Both the position numbers and the translations under genes were made by a program. From Luteimonas colneyensis (lineage in GTDB: Bacteria > Pseudomonadota > Gammaproteobacteria > Xanthomonadales > Xanthomonadaceae), in contig NZ_JACSQJ010000004.1 in assembly GCF_014836665.1 (NCBI RefSeq), positions 168,328 to 232,327 on the forward strand: a stretch of 64,000 nucleotides of DNA, written 5' to 3'. A model generated the notes under the pieces. It had not been told where the DNA came from and did no database searches. It was given only the letters and a program-made list of their open reading frames with translations. Of this stretch, positions 48,271-57,586 are shown one piece after another (within the stretch, counting starts at the first letter, position 1; each line of letters opens with the position of its first letter).

Positions 48271-49764
48271 TCAGGGCCCGCTGGCGCCGGGCGGCGGGGC
48301 GACCTGGCGCCGCAGCCAGCGACCGCGCTGCGGGGCCGGCGTGGCCAGCAGCTCCACGCGCAGCCCGGCGCGCGCCTGCGGCGGCGTGCGCGCGGCCAGC
48401 ACCGCGAGGTCGTCGCGGGCCTGGGGATCGAGGCCGCGCAGGGCATCGAGCACCGCCGCGCGCGCATCCTCCGGCACCTGTGCGACCAGCGCGTGCAGGC
48501 GGGGGTAGTCGCTCCCCAGGTCGGGTCCGAGCAGCCAGCCATGGCGGACGCTGGCGTCCAGAGCGTCGAATCTCGCCCGCAGCGCGGCCTGCTCGTCCGC
48601 GGGCAGGGCGTCGAAGCGCGCCGCCGCGCCGCGAAGCGCCGCGCGTTCGGGCGCGGCGAGGTCGCGCCAGGCGAGCCAGCGCTCGCGGCGCTCGCCGCGT
48701 TCGGCGTAGGACAGCGCGTCCCAGCGGTCGCGCTGGCGGGCGAGGTCGCTTCGGGCCGCCGCATCGAGATCGGCCAGGCGCTGGTCGGTCGGCCGGGCGG
48801 CGGCGGCATCCGCCCGGCTGGCGGCCGCCGGCACGGGCACTGGCGGCGCCGGCGTCGTGGCATCGCCCGCCGTCGCGTCGCCACTGTCTTCGGCCATGCC
48901 CTCGGCCAGCAGCCAGGCATGGAAGGCGGGATCAGCGGCCGCGGCCTCCGCATCGGCGGCGTCCAGCAGCAGCGCCAGGTCGGGATGCAGGGCCAGGGCA
49001 TCGTCGTCGCCATAGCGGCCGGCCGGCGCTTCGGCCTCTGGCAGCGGCTCGGCCAGGATGTGGCCAGGCGCCTCGTCCAGGCCCGCGGGCAGGCGGTCGA
49101 GCGGCAGGAAGGTCAGGCCCAGCGCAAGCGCGGTGAGCAGCACGACCAGCCCCAGCGCCAGGCGCAGGCCGCGGCCCGCGGGGCGGCGCGCCGCGGTCGT
49201 CGCCGGGGCCGCTTCGACCCGGTCCAGCCGCACCGGCTCGGCCCCCGCGGCCGGCTGTTCGGGCGGCAGCTCGCGGACCAGTTCCTGCGCGGCGCGGCCC
49301 AGCGCTTCCCAGGCCTCGACGTCGGCGCTGCCGTCGGCGCGGTGCGGCAGCGCGCGCTGCAGGCCCAGGCGATAGGTCGGACGCGCGATCCCGAGCACGG
49401 TGGCGGCGTCCGACTCGGCGAGTCCCGCCACCAGCCGCAGCAGCAGGGCCGCCCGCGGCCCATGGCCGATGCCCGCCAGCCATTCGAAGCCCGGTGCCCA
49501 GCGCGGGTCGGCCGGGGGCCGGCGCAGCGCCGGCGCGGCGAGCAGCAGCGCCCAGAAGTGCCGCGGCCAGTCACCGAAGCCGACCCGGCCGGCCTCGCGC
49601 CGGAACCGCTCCAGCGCCCAGTCCAGCGCCGCCGCACCGGTGCCGCGGGAGCCCGCGAGCAGCCAGGCGAACACCAGCCCGCGGCGCTCCACCCCACGGA
49701 GGAAGGCACCAAGCGCGGTGGACGCCGGGGCGTCGGAAGGGTCGGCGGGGCGTCGGGGCGTCAT
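48271..49764 (-). CDS. Sigma-factor-like domain / TM / DUF3106 protein
   Basis: 497-residue protein with an unusual build. Residues 18-140 look like a degraded ECF sigma factor: AFLRGVERRGLVFAWLLAGS resembles region 2 and HGPRAALLLRLVAGLAESDAATVLGIARPTYRLGLQRALP resembles region 4 (helix-turn-helix). One TM helix (about 199-220, GLRLALGLVVLLTALALGL) follows. The region beyond residue 325 is Ala/Arg-rich and helical, matching DUF3106 (ERWLAWRDLAAPERAALRGAAARFDALPA). In beta-proteobacteria separate ECF sigma, small TM and DUF3106 genes are neighbours, so this looks like their fusion (inference). Starts just downstream of an AT-rich control region. Confidence 0.7.
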   Translation of the reverse strand: MTPRRPADPSDAPASTALGAFLRGVERRGLVFAWLLAGSRGTGAAALDWALERFRREAGRVGFGDWPRHFWALLLAAPALRRPPADPRWAPGFEWLAGIGHGPRAALLLRLVAGLAESDAATVLGIARPTYRLGLQRALPHRADGSADVEAWEALGRAAQELVRELPPEQPAAGAEPVRLDRVEAAPATTAARRPAGRGLRLALGLVVLLTALALGLTFLPLDRLPAGLDEAPGHILAEPLPEAEAPAGRYGDDDALALHPDLALLLDAADAEAAAADPAFHAWLLAEGMAEDSGDATAGDATTPAPPVPVPAAASRADAAAARPTDQRLADLDAAARSDLARQRDRWDALSYAERGERRERWLAWRDLAAPERAALRGAAARFDALPADEQAALRARFDALDASVRHGWLLGPDLGSDYPRLHALVAQVPEDARAAVLDALRGLDPQARDDLAVLAARTPPQARAGLRVELLATPAPQRGRWLRRQVAPPPGASGP

Positions 49765-50205
49765 GGAAGGGCGGGCACAGGCAGGGCGCCATCATAGCGG
49801 TCGCGGACACACGCACCGGGCTTGACGGAACGCACAGTTCGCGTTCCATGGCCTTCCCGCGCCCATCCGCGGCCGGCGAAGGTTGTTCACAGCGGTCATG
49901 CGGATGTCATGGATCCACGGTTCACGCTGGCGTGGAGCAATGCTTCACTCATGTTTCACGAGCAAGTCCTTGAAAACACTGGAAATACGGTGTTTGGTCA
50001 TTTTTTAGCCAAAGCGGCGGAAGGGCCGCTTTCACGGGCCTTGCGGCATGTCCCGGCGCGGCCATGCACAGACTTATCCACAGATCGTGTGGATAAGCTG
50101 AATATCCTTTCAGGTCCGTGACTTGCAGACGAATCGTAGTTTGCAAGGCAGCTTTGGGCTGCAACCGACGCAAGTGGGTCCACGGCGACTCGCTAGACTC
50201 TCCCG
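49765..50205. promoter_or_regulatory. 441-nt control region between DUF3106 gene and priA
   Basis: Gene-free and AT-richer than its surroundings. It contains an inverted repeat GGAACGC/GCGTTCC (49827-49833, 49841-49847), a DnaA-box-like TTGTTCACA (49883-49891), a hairpin AAAGCGGC/GCCGCTTT (50011-50032), the DnaA box pair (50073-50097) and TAGACT 6 nt before the priA ATG. No ORF was recognised. Confidence 0.6.
50073..50097. promoter_or_regulatory. Inverted pair of perfect DnaA boxes
   Basis: CTTATCCACA, 5-nt spacer, TGTGGATAAG (10-bp perfect arms). Each arm contains TTATCCACA, an exact match to the 9-mer DnaA-box consensus TTATNCACA (50074-50082 forward, 50088-50096 reverse). It lies 109 nt upstream of priA. 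DnaA binding here is an inference from sequence alone. Confidence 0.7.
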
Positions 50206-52434
50206 ATGCCCGTTCCCGTCCTGAAGATCGCCCTGCCGCTGCCCCTGCCGCGGCTGTTCGACTACCGCGCGCCCGCGGGCGTCGGGGCGGTGCCCGGGGA
50301 CGTCGGCCGACGCGTGCGGGTGCCGTTCGGGCCACGGGAACTGGTCGGCGTGGTGGCCGCCACCGGCCCGGCCGACGGCGAGGCGCCCGCCCTGCGCGAG
50401 GCGCTGGCCTGGCTTGACCCGGAGCCCCTGCTCCACGGCGAGCTCCTGGCCAGCGCGCAGTGGCTTGCCCGCTACCTGCACGCACCGCTGGGCGAGGTGC
50501 TGTCCACCGCCCTGCCCGCGGCGCTGCGCCGCGGCGAGCCCGTGCCGGATACGGCCGTCCATGCCTGGGTGCTGACTGCTGCCGGCCAGGGCGCGGTCGA
50601 CGGCCTGCGCCAGGGAGGCCGCCCCCGCCGCCTGGCCGAGTCGATCCGCGGTGCCGCCGTCTCCGAGGACCTGCTGGATGACCTGGTCGAGGGCTGGCGG
50701 CCGGCGGCGCGCAGCCTGGAGGCCCGCGGCCTTGCGCAGCGCGTCGTGCTCGACGGCCCCGCGCAGGCCGGCGGGGCACCGGCGTTGATGGGCCATGCGC
50801 CCAACGCCGAGCAGGCCGCGGCACTCGAGGCGCTGCGCACCGCCGAGGGCTTCGCCCCGGTACTGCTCGAGGGCGTCACCGGCAGCGGCAAGACCGAGGT
50901 CTACCTGCAGGCGATCGCCGGGCGCTGCCTGGCGCAGGGCCTCCAGGCCCTGGTGCTGGTGCCGGAGATCGGCCTCACGCCGCAGATGCTGGCGCGCTTC
51001 CGCGCGCGCCTGGGCGTGCCGGTGCACGCGCTGCATTCGGGCCTGTCCGACGGCGAGCGCGCGCGCAGCTGGGCCGCGGCCTGGCGCGGCGAGGCGCAGG
51101 TGATCGTGGGCACGCGCTCGGCGGTGTTCGCGCCGCTGCCGCGGCCCGGCCTGATCGTGGTCGACGAGGAGCACGACGGCAGCTACAAGCAGCAGGACGG
51201 CATCCGCTACCACGCGCGCGACGTCGCCCTGGTGCGGGCCCGTGCGCTCGGCGTCCCGGTGGTCCTGGGCAGCGCGACGCCATCGCTGGAGACGCTGCAC
51301 AACGCGCGCGCCGGCCGCTACGCCCACCTGCAGCTGCGCAGCCGTGCCGGCGACGCCAAGCCGCCGCGCGTGCGCGTGCACGACGTGCGCAAGCGGCCGC
51401 TGCAGGCGGGGCTGTCGGAAGAACTGCTCGTGGCCGTGCGCACCGCGCTGGACGGCGGCGGCCAGGTGCTGGTGTTCAAGAACCGCCGCGGCTATGCGCC
51501 GGTGCTGCTCTGCCATGACTGCGGCTGGAGCGCGGCCTGCCCGCGCTGCAGCACCGCCGAACATCCCGTGCCGATGACCGTGCACGCCGGCGGCCGCCGC
51601 CTGCAGTGCCACCACTGCGGCTCGCGGCGGCCGGTGCCGATGGCCTGCCCCGACTGCGCCAGCCTCGCCCTGCAGCCGCAGGGCGTGGGCACCGAGCGCA
51701 TCGAGGAGCTGCTGGCCGCGCGCTTCGGCGACGTGCCGGTGCTGCGCATCGACAGCGCCAGCACGCGCCGCCGCGACGGCCTCGCGCGCGAACTGGCGAA
51801 GCTCGGCGACGGCCCGGGCATCCTCGTCGGCACGCAGATGCTGGCCAAGGGCCACGACCTGCCCAAGCTGGTGCTGGTGTGCGTGGTCGGCATCGACGAG
51901 GGCCTGTTCTCGGCCGACTTCCGCGCCAGCGAGAAGCTGGCCCAGCTGCTGATCCAGGTGTCCGGCCGCGCCGGCCGCGCCGCGCGGCCGGGCGAGGTGC
52001 TGCTGCAGACCCACCACCCGGAGCACCCGCTGCTGCAGGTGCTGGTCGGCGGCGGCTACCGCGCCTTCGCCGACGCCGAGCTCGGCCAGCGCGAGGCGGC
52101 CGGCTTCCCGCCGTTCGCGCACATGGCCATGCTGCGTGCGGAAGCGCAGCAGGCCGGCCAGCCCGAGGCCTTCCTGCAGGCCGCGGCCGCGGCCTGCGTG
52201 GCCGCCCGCGACCGGCTGCCCGCGGCACAGGCGCGCGCGCTGATGGTGTCGGGACCGGTCCCCGCGCCGATGCCGCGCCGCGCCGGCATGCACCGCGCGC
52301 AGCTCGTGCTGTCATCGCCCGGCCGGCCGGGCCTGCATGCGGTGCTTGGCGCCGTCATCGCCGGCCTGCACGCGCTGCCCGAAGCCAGGCGCGTGCGCTG
52401 GTCGCTGGACGTGGATCCGGTGGACCTCTACTGA
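50206..52434 (+). CDS. priA: Primosomal protein N' (replication restart helicase PriA)
   Basis: 742-residue superfamily 2 helicase restarting collapsed forks. The N-terminal 3'-DNA-binding domain is at residues 1-105 (VLKIALPLPLPRLFDYRAP). Walker A GVTGSGKTEVYL and the DEEH box VVDEEHDGSYKQQDGIRYHARDVAL follow. The eight-Cys zinc module (CHDCGWSAACPRC, CHHCG, CPDC) and the C-terminal motifs VGTQMLAKGHDLPKL, DEGLFSADFRASE and QVSGRAGRA are all present. TAGACT is 6 nt before the ATG and there is no Shine-Dalgarno, so the mRNA may be leaderless. Confidence 0.97.
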   Translation: MPVPVLKIALPLPLPRLFDYRAPAGVGAVPGDVGRRVRVPFGPRELVGVVAATGPADGEAPALREALAWLDPEPLLHGELLASAQWLARYLHAPLGEVLSTALPAALRRGEPVPDTAVHAWVLTAAGQGAVDGLRQGGRPRRLAESIRGAAVSEDLLDDLVEGWRPAARSLEARGLAQRVVLDGPAQAGGAPALMGHAPNAEQAAALEALRTAEGFAPVLLEGVTGSGKTEVYLQAIAGRCLAQGLQALVLVPEIGLTPQMLARFRARLGVPVHALHSGLSDGERARSWAAAWRGEAQVIVGTRSAVFAPLPRPGLIVVDEEHDGSYKQQDGIRYHARDVALVRARALGVPVVLGSATPSLETLHNARAGRYAHLQLRSRAGDAKPPRVRVHDVRKRPLQAGLSEELLVAVRTALDGGGQVLVFKNRRGYAPVLLCHDCGWSAACPRCSTAEHPVPMTVHAGGRRLQCHHCGSRRPVPMACPDCASLALQPQGVGTERIEELLAARFGDVPVLRIDSASTRRRDGLARELAKLGDGPGILVGTQMLAKGHDLPKLVLVCVVGIDEGLFSADFRASEKLAQLLIQVSGRAGRAARPGEVLLQTHHPEHPLLQVLVGGGYRAFADAELGQREAAGFPPFAHMAMLRAEAQQAGQPEAFLQAAAAACVAARDRLPAAQARALMVSGPVPAPMPRRAGMHRAQLVLSSPGRPGLHAVLGAVIAGLHALPEARRVRWSLDVDPVDLY

Positions 52435-52439
52435 CTCAC

Positions 52440-53306
52440 TCAGTCGCCGGCCACCGGCTTCGACCTGGACGGCCGGGACGTGGACGCGCGCCTGGCAGGT
52501 TTCGCCGTCTTCGCCACCTTGCCGCCGTCAGTCGCCGGGCTGGCGGCCTCGGGCTTCGGCTTCGCGTCCGGCGACTGCCGGCGACCGCGGCCGCGCCGGC
52601 TGCGCACCTCGATCACCTGCCCCTGCCGGCGCACTTCGAACAGGCCGATGGCCTCGATCAGGTCGCTGAGCTTGCGGTAGCCATGGTTGCGCGAGTCGAA
52701 CGAGCCCTGGTTGCCGATGTGGCTGCCGACCGCGCCCAGCTTCGACCAGCCGTCCTCGCCCTGGGTGGCGTCGATCGCGCCGCGCAGCAGGCGCACGAGG
52801 TCGGCGTCGTGCTGCAGCTGCGCCGGCGACGGCGCATCGGCCGGCGCGCTGTCGTCGTCGCCGTCCGGCTCGCCCAGCTTCTCGAGGTACAGGAAGGTCG
52901 AACACGCGCGCACAAAGGGCTGCGGCGTCTTCTCCTGGCCGAAGCCATAGACCGCCACGCCGTCGTTGCGCAGGCGCATCACCAGCGGGGTGAAGTCGGC
53001 GTCGGACGAGACGATGGCGAAGCCATCGAGGTTGCCCGCGTACAGCAGGTCCATGGCGTCGATCACCATCGCCATGTCGGACGCGTTCTTGCCGCTGGTG
53101 TAGGCGAACTGCTGGATCGGCCGGATCGCCCAGGTGTGCAGGCACTTCTCCCAGCCCACCAGGTGCTGGCTTTTCCAGTTGCCATAGGCGCGGCGCACGT
53201 TGGCGACGCCGTGCCGCGCGATTTCGGCGAGGATCACCTCGATCTTCGACGCCGGGGCGTTGTCGGCGTCGATCAGCAGGGCGATGCGCTTCTCGGTGTC
53301 GGCCAT
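52440..53306 (-). CDS. NYN-domain (PIN-like) protein with LOTUS/OST-HTH domain
   Basis: 288-residue protein. The N-terminal NYN domain (residues 5-150) is RNase-like: IALLIDADNAPASKIEVILAE, SDMAMVIDAMDLLYAGNLDGF, AIVSSDADFTPLVMRLRNDG and VYGFGQEKTPQPF have the conserved Asp residues. A LOTUS/OST-HTH-like winged helix (about 185-245, KLGAVGSHIGNQGSFDSRNHGYRKLSDLIEA) binds RNA in related proteins. The C-terminus is Lys/Arg/Pro-rich. ATG 53306 has AAGGA 10 nt upstream. Converges on priA with 5 nt between. Catalysis is inferred from family. Confidence 0.9.
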   Translation of the reverse strand: MADTEKRIALLIDADNAPASKIEVILAEIARHGVANVRRAYGNWKSQHLVGWEKCLHTWAIRPIQQFAYTSGKNASDMAMVIDAMDLLYAGNLDGFAIVSSDADFTPLVMRLRNDGVAVYGFGQEKTPQPFVRACSTFLYLEKLGEPDGDDDSAPADAPSPAQLQHDADLVRLLRGAIDATQGEDGWSKLGAVGSHIGNQGSFDSRNHGYRKLSDLIEAIGLFEVRRQGQVIEVRSRRGRGRRQSPDAKPKPEAASPATDGGKVAKTAKPARRASTSRPSRSKPVAGD

Positions 53307-53451
53307 GCGGCTGGATCCTTCCGGGCGCCGCGTCGGCGCGATGCGCGCACAATAGCGCAGCGTTCGGATACCTTGTGCACGGCAGGCCGGCCACCGCGGC
53401 ACGTGCCCAGGCCAGCACTTCCGCATTCCCATATCCGGCAGCCCGCAACGC

Positions 53452-54261
53452 ATGATCGAGATCGCCAGCACCAACGTCCTCGTCGCGCTGCTGGTCACCA
53501 CGGCGGCCGGCCTGGCCACCGGCGTCGGCGGCCTGCTGGTGTTCACCCAGAAGCAGCCCAATGCGCGCCTGCTCGCCTTCGGCCTCGCCTTCGCCGGCGG
53601 CGCGATGGTCTACGTCTCGCTGTCGGAGATCCTCAACAAGTCGATCGCTTCCTTCAGCCAGGGCTATGGCGACCGCATGGGCTTCAGCCTCGGCACGTTT
53701 GCCTTCCTGTGCGGCGTCGGCCTGATCATGCTGGTCGACCGCCTGGTGCCCAACCCGCACGAGCGGCTGGAGGTCGACGACCCCTTCTTCCGCGAGCACA
53801 ACGCCGCCTACATCAAGCGCGTCGGCCTGCTGACCGCCCTGGCGATCACCGTGCACAACTTCCCCGAGGGCCTGGCCACGTTCTTCGCCACGCTCGAGAA
53901 CCCCGGCGTCGGCATGCCGCTGGCCTTCGCCATCGCCATCCACAACGTGCCCGAAGGCATCGCGATCGCGGTGCCGGTGTACTTCGCCACCCACAACAAG
54001 GCCTATGCCTTCGGCGCCTGCCTGCTGTCGGGCCTGGCCGAACCGCTCGGCGCGATCATCGGCTATGCGCTGCTGCGGCCGTGGATGTCGGACGCGGTGT
54101 TCGGCAGCGTCTTCGGCATCATCGCGGGGGTGATGGTGTTCCTGGCCCTGGACGAACTGCTGCCGGCGGCCAAGCGCTACGCGCGCGGGCACGAGACCGT
54201 CTACGGGCTGGTCAGCGGCATGGGCGTGCTCGCCGTCAGCCTGGTGCTGTTCAAGTGGTGA
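53452..54261 (+). CDS. zupT: Zinc transporter ZupT (ZIP family)
   Basis: 269-residue importer of Zn2+ and other divalent cations. Eight TM helices are predicted. The metal-binding TM4/TM5 motifs are complete: ITVHNFPEGLATFFATLEN (HNxPEG) and AIAIHNVPEGIAIAVPVYFAT (HNxPEG). VGGLLVFTQKQPNARLLAF, GAMVYVSLSEIL and PLGAIIGYALLRPWMSD fit E. coli ZupT. No strong ribosome site is visible before ATG 53452. Convergent with rpoH, separated by a bidirectional hairpin. Confidence 0.95.
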   Translation: MIEIASTNVLVALLVTTAAGLATGVGGLLVFTQKQPNARLLAFGLAFAGGAMVYVSLSEILNKSIASFSQGYGDRMGFSLGTFAFLCGVGLIMLVDRLVPNPHERLEVDDPFFREHNAAYIKRVGLLTALAITVHNFPEGLATFFATLENPGVGMPLAFAIAIHNVPEGIAIAVPVYFATHNKAYAFGACLLSGLAEPLGAIIGYALLRPWMSDAVFGSVFGIIAGVMVFLALDELLPAAKRYARGHETVYGLVSGMGVLAVSLVLFKW

Positions 54262-54305
54262 ACAGCGCTGACGCCCGCGCGCGGCCGCTCCCGGAATAAA
54301 GAAGA

Positions 54306-54327
54306 ACGGCCCGGTCTCCCGGGCCGT
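54306..54327 (-). terminator. Terminator between zupT and rpoH
   Basis: ACGGCCCGG (54306-54314), loop TCTC, CCGGGCCGT (54319-54327): perfect 9-bp stem. Read on the minus strand it is followed by TCTTCTTTATT, so it fits the rpoH 3' end best. Confidence 0.75.
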
Positions 54328-54350
54328 CCGCCGTCGCGCGCAGCGCGCGA

Positions 54351-55229
<879 letters not shown>

Positions 55230-55236
55230 GTCGATG

Positions 55237-55242
55237 ATTCTA
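55237..55242 (-). promoter_or_regulatory. -10 box placed for a leaderless rpoH mRNA
   Basis: TAGAAT (minus strand 55242-55237) ends exactly 7 nt before the rpoH ATG, the same geometry as the lpxL-like and priA genes. RpoH in other bacteria is controlled by structure in a long 5' leader, which this promoter would not provide. Confidence 0.5.
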
Positions 55243-55284
55243 GCAGTGGCCCCGTGAGACCGAGGGCAGGCCGGGAAGTTCCGT

Positions 55285-55306
55285 AATGTTCCATTAATGA
55301 AACAAG
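55285..55306. promoter_or_regulatory. Palindromic operator candidate upstream of rpoH
   Basis: Imperfect palindrome AATGTTCCAT-TA-ATGAAACAAG (arms match 7 of 10). It agrees at 18 of 22 positions with the perfect palindrome at 9610-9631; the right half-site ATGAAACAA is identical. It lies about 45-65 nt upstream of the rpoH -10 box. Binding protein unknown. Confidence 0.5.
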
Positions 55307-55330
55307 CAAGGAAAACCAGTCGCCAGAATT

Positions 55331-56029
55331 CTACAGAAGACCAGCCCCACGACGTCCTCGCCGCTCGAGCGCCCAGCGATACAGAGCAAGGTCGCCGACA
55401 TGGTGGCGTTCGATCCGGGCCCGCAGTCCCGGATCGACCGGATAGTCCTCGCCTCCGCGCTCCGCGTTCACCAGCGCGGTCGACGCGACCGCCTCGCCGC
55501 CGATGCGCGGAGCCAGCCAGCCCAGGTCCTCGTCGTAGTGCTCGGTGATGCCGATGAAGTCGAAGCGCTCCGGATCCACCCCCCACAGGTACTGCCGGTA
55601 GACGTTGCGCATCTCGGGGCCCAGCGCGAAGCGCTCGAACGACCAGCGCTCGCGCAGCATCCGGTTGCGCAGCGGCTGGGCGGGATCGCGGCCGTCGTAG
55701 TCGCGCAGCCAGAACGCGTAGTGCGAGGCCAGGCGCTGCACCGGCTCGCGCATCCAGGTGATCCACAGCGCAGGGCGCGCGCCCAGCGCGACCCGGTACT
55801 TCAACGCCAGGAAATGACCGTGGATGCAGGTGGCCTCCGGCAGCCGCCCGCGCAAGGCCAGGCCCGCCCGCAGCGCGTGCCGGCGACGCGTCCAGGCACC
55901 GTGCTGCATCGGCAGGTCGGCGTAGTCGTCGCGGTAGCCGGCGCCATGGGCGGCGCGCAGCGTGTCGGAAAAGCTGGTCCCCGCGGTCTTCGGCAGGTGG
56001 AGCGATATGAGAAGCGGTGGCCGGCTCAC
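55331..56029 (-). CDS. Sulfotransferase family protein
   Basis: 232-residue PAPS-dependent sulfotransferase-like protein. [18 protein letters not shown] is the 5'-phosphosulfate-binding loop (PKxAGTS), and [19 protein letters not shown] is the 3'-phosphate-binding motif (R-E/D-P-x-x-R...S-x-Y). [13 protein letters not shown] is also typical. The size and order match the sulfotransferase family 2 type that modifies carbohydrates. The GTG start at 56029 overlaps the ung stop by 4 nt (GTGA), placing it at the end of the ftsE-ftsX-RR-ung operon. Acceptor unknown. Confidence 0.85.
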   Translation of the reverse strand: MSRPPLLISLHLPKTAGTSFSDTLRAAHGAGYRDDYADLPMQHGAWTRRRHALRAGLALRGRLPEATCIHGHFLALKYRVALGARPALWITWMREPVQRLASHYAFWLRDYDGRDPAQPLRNRMLRERWSFERFALGPEMRNVYRQYLWGVDPERFDFIGITEHYDEDLGWLAPRIGGEAVASTALVNAERGGEDYPVDPGLRARIERHHVGDLALYRWALERRGRRGAGLL

Positions 56030-56739
56030 TGCGGCTCCAGCCCCGACAGCGGCGGCAGCGACCAGTCGACCGGGCCGCCTCCGCGGCGGGCCAGGTAATC
56101 GTTGGCGGCGGAGAAGTGCCCGCAGCCCAGGAAACCACGGTGCGCGGACAGCGGCGAGGGATGGGTGCTGCGCAGCACGCGATGGCGCTGCGGGTCGATC
56201 ACCTTGCCCTTGGCCTGGGCATAGCTGCCCCAGAGCATGAAGACCAGGCCCTCGCGCTCGCGGTTGAGCACCTCGACGACGTGGTCGGTGAAGCCCTCCC
56301 AGCCCTTGCCCTGGTGCGAGCCGGCGCGGCCTTCCTCCACGGTCAGCACCGCGTTGAGCAACAGCACCCCGCGCCGCGCCCAGGGCAGCAGGCAGCCATG
56401 GTCGGGGCGGGCGATGCCGAGGTCGCGCTGGATCTCCTTGAAGATGTTGTCCAGCGAGGGCGGCACGCGCACGCCCGGGCGCACCGAGAAGCTCAGCCCG
56501 TGCGCCTGCCCCGCACCGTGGTAGGGATCCTGGCCAAGGACCACGACGCGCACCTGCTCGAACGGCGTGGCATCGAAGGCGGCGAAGATGTCCGGGCCGG
56601 GCGGGAAGATCCGCGCGCCTGCGGCCTGGCGCGCGCGCAGGAAGGCCGACAGCGCCTGCATGTCCTCGCGCTCGAACCAGTCCCCGACCCTGGCCTTCCA
56701 GGACGCCTCCATGCGGACCCGGCCCGCCGCACCGCTCAC
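56026..56739 (-). CDS. ung: Uracil-DNA glycosylase (family 1)
   Basis: 237-residue repair enzyme. [22 protein letters not shown] holds the water-activating GQDPYH motif; [24 protein letters not shown] follows; [17 protein letters not shown] is the DNA-intercalation loop. GTG 56739 ([21 protein letters not shown]) overlaps the upstream response regulator stop by 4 nt and aligns with other Xanthomonad Ung N-termini. An ATG at 56712 would remove the first nine residues. Confidence 0.96.
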   Translation of the reverse strand: MSGAAGRVRMEASWKARVGDWFEREDMQALSAFLRARQAAGARIFPPGPDIFAAFDATPFEQVRVVVLGQDPYHGAGQAHGLSFSVRPGVRVPPSLDNIFKEIQRDLGIARPDHGCLLPWARRGVLLLNAVLTVEEGRAGSHQGKGWEGFTDHVVEVLNREREGLVFMLWGSYAQAKGKVIDPQRHRVLRSTHPSPLSAHRGFLGCGHFSAANDYLARRGGGPVDWSLPPLSGLEPQ

Positions 56740-57584
56740 GCGCCGGCGCCCCCGGGCTCCGCCAGGCGCGACAGCCGCAGCTGGAACAGCGCCTTGGTCA
56801 CCAGCAGCCGCTCCTCGATCGGCTTGAGCACCAGGTCGTTGGCGCCGTTGCGCAGCAGCGCGGCCTGGTTGGCGGGATTGGCGTCGCCGGTCATCACCAG
56901 CACCGGCAGGCGGCGCTTGGACCAGCCGAATTCCCCGCGGACGGCCTGCACCAGGTCGCCGCCGTCGAGTTCGCCCTTGAGGTAGACGTCGGTCAGCACG
57001 AGGTCGACGCCCGGCCCTTCGCCGGCGGCGATGCGTTCGCGCAGGAAATCCAGCGCCGCCTCCACGCTGGTCACGTGCATCACCTCCATCTGCTGCGCCT
57101 TGAGCATGCGCGAGGTGGCGAGCGCGACGGTGCGGCTGTCCTCGACGTAGAGCACGCGCGCACCGGGGATCGGCGCCGGCTGCACGTAGCCGCGGATGAA
57201 CTCGGCCAGCGCGCGATGGCCGTGCGACTTGTCGAAGTAGTCGGTGACGTCGTCGCTGAAGTGGCGGCCTTCGAGATGTTCCTGCGCGGTCCCGGAGATC
57301 ACGATCACCGGCACGTAGCGCTGGCCGGCGGTCGCGCGCACGGCCTGGGCCAGCTGCTGGCCGTCGCCGTCGGGCAGCACCAGCGACGTGGTGGCGAGGT
57401 CGATGGGCGCGGCGGCCAGGGCGGCATGGGCTTCGGCCAGCCCGGAGCAGGCGACGATGTCGGCGCCCGGAAGCTGCGCCCTGAGCACGTCCACGATCAG
57501 CTTGCGCACCAGGCGCGAGCCGTCGGCGACCATGATGCGCGGCGCGGCGCCCTCGAGGTGCCGGATGTCGGTCGACCCGGACAC
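56736..57584 (-). CDS. Response regulator with a pseudo-receiver and a receiver domain
   Basis: 282-residue protein with two REC domains and no output domain. The first (residues 14-130, [19 protein letters not shown]) has [11 protein letters not shown] where the phospho-acceptor Asp is normally found, a Ser there instead, and a weak acidic pocket, so it looks inactive. The second (about 140-270) is complete: [34 protein letters not shown] (Asp), VLVMTGDAN and [10 protein letters not shown] (Lys). GTG 57584 begins 2 nt after the ftsX stop; ung follows with GTGA overlap. No partner kinase is encoded nearby. Confidence 0.85.
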   Translation of the reverse strand: MSGSTDIRHLEGAAPRIMVADGSRLVRKLIVDVLRAQLPGADIVACSGLAEAHAALAAAPIDLATTSLVLPDGDGQQLAQAVRATAGQRYVPVIVISGTAQEHLEGRHFSDDVTDYFDKSHGHRALAEFIRGYVQPAPIPGARVLYVEDSRTVALATSRMLKAQQMEVMHVTSVEAALDFLRERIAAGEGPGVDLVLTDVYLKGELDGGDLVQAVRGEFGWSKRRLPVLVMTGDANPANQAALLRNGANDLVLKPIEERLLVTKALFQLRLSRLAEPGGAGA

Positions 57585-57586
57585 GC

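Noticed and set aside
44942..48508. Plus-strand 1188-residue open frame over sppA and MATE
   Set aside because: His/Gln/Arg-rich antisense frame; both genes beneath are well supported.
50073..50097. The DnaA box pair as the chromosome origin (oriC)
   Set aside because: Only two perfect boxes, no AT-rich 13-mers next to them, and no dnaA, dnaN, rpmH or parAB nearby. A regulatory or titration site is more fitting.
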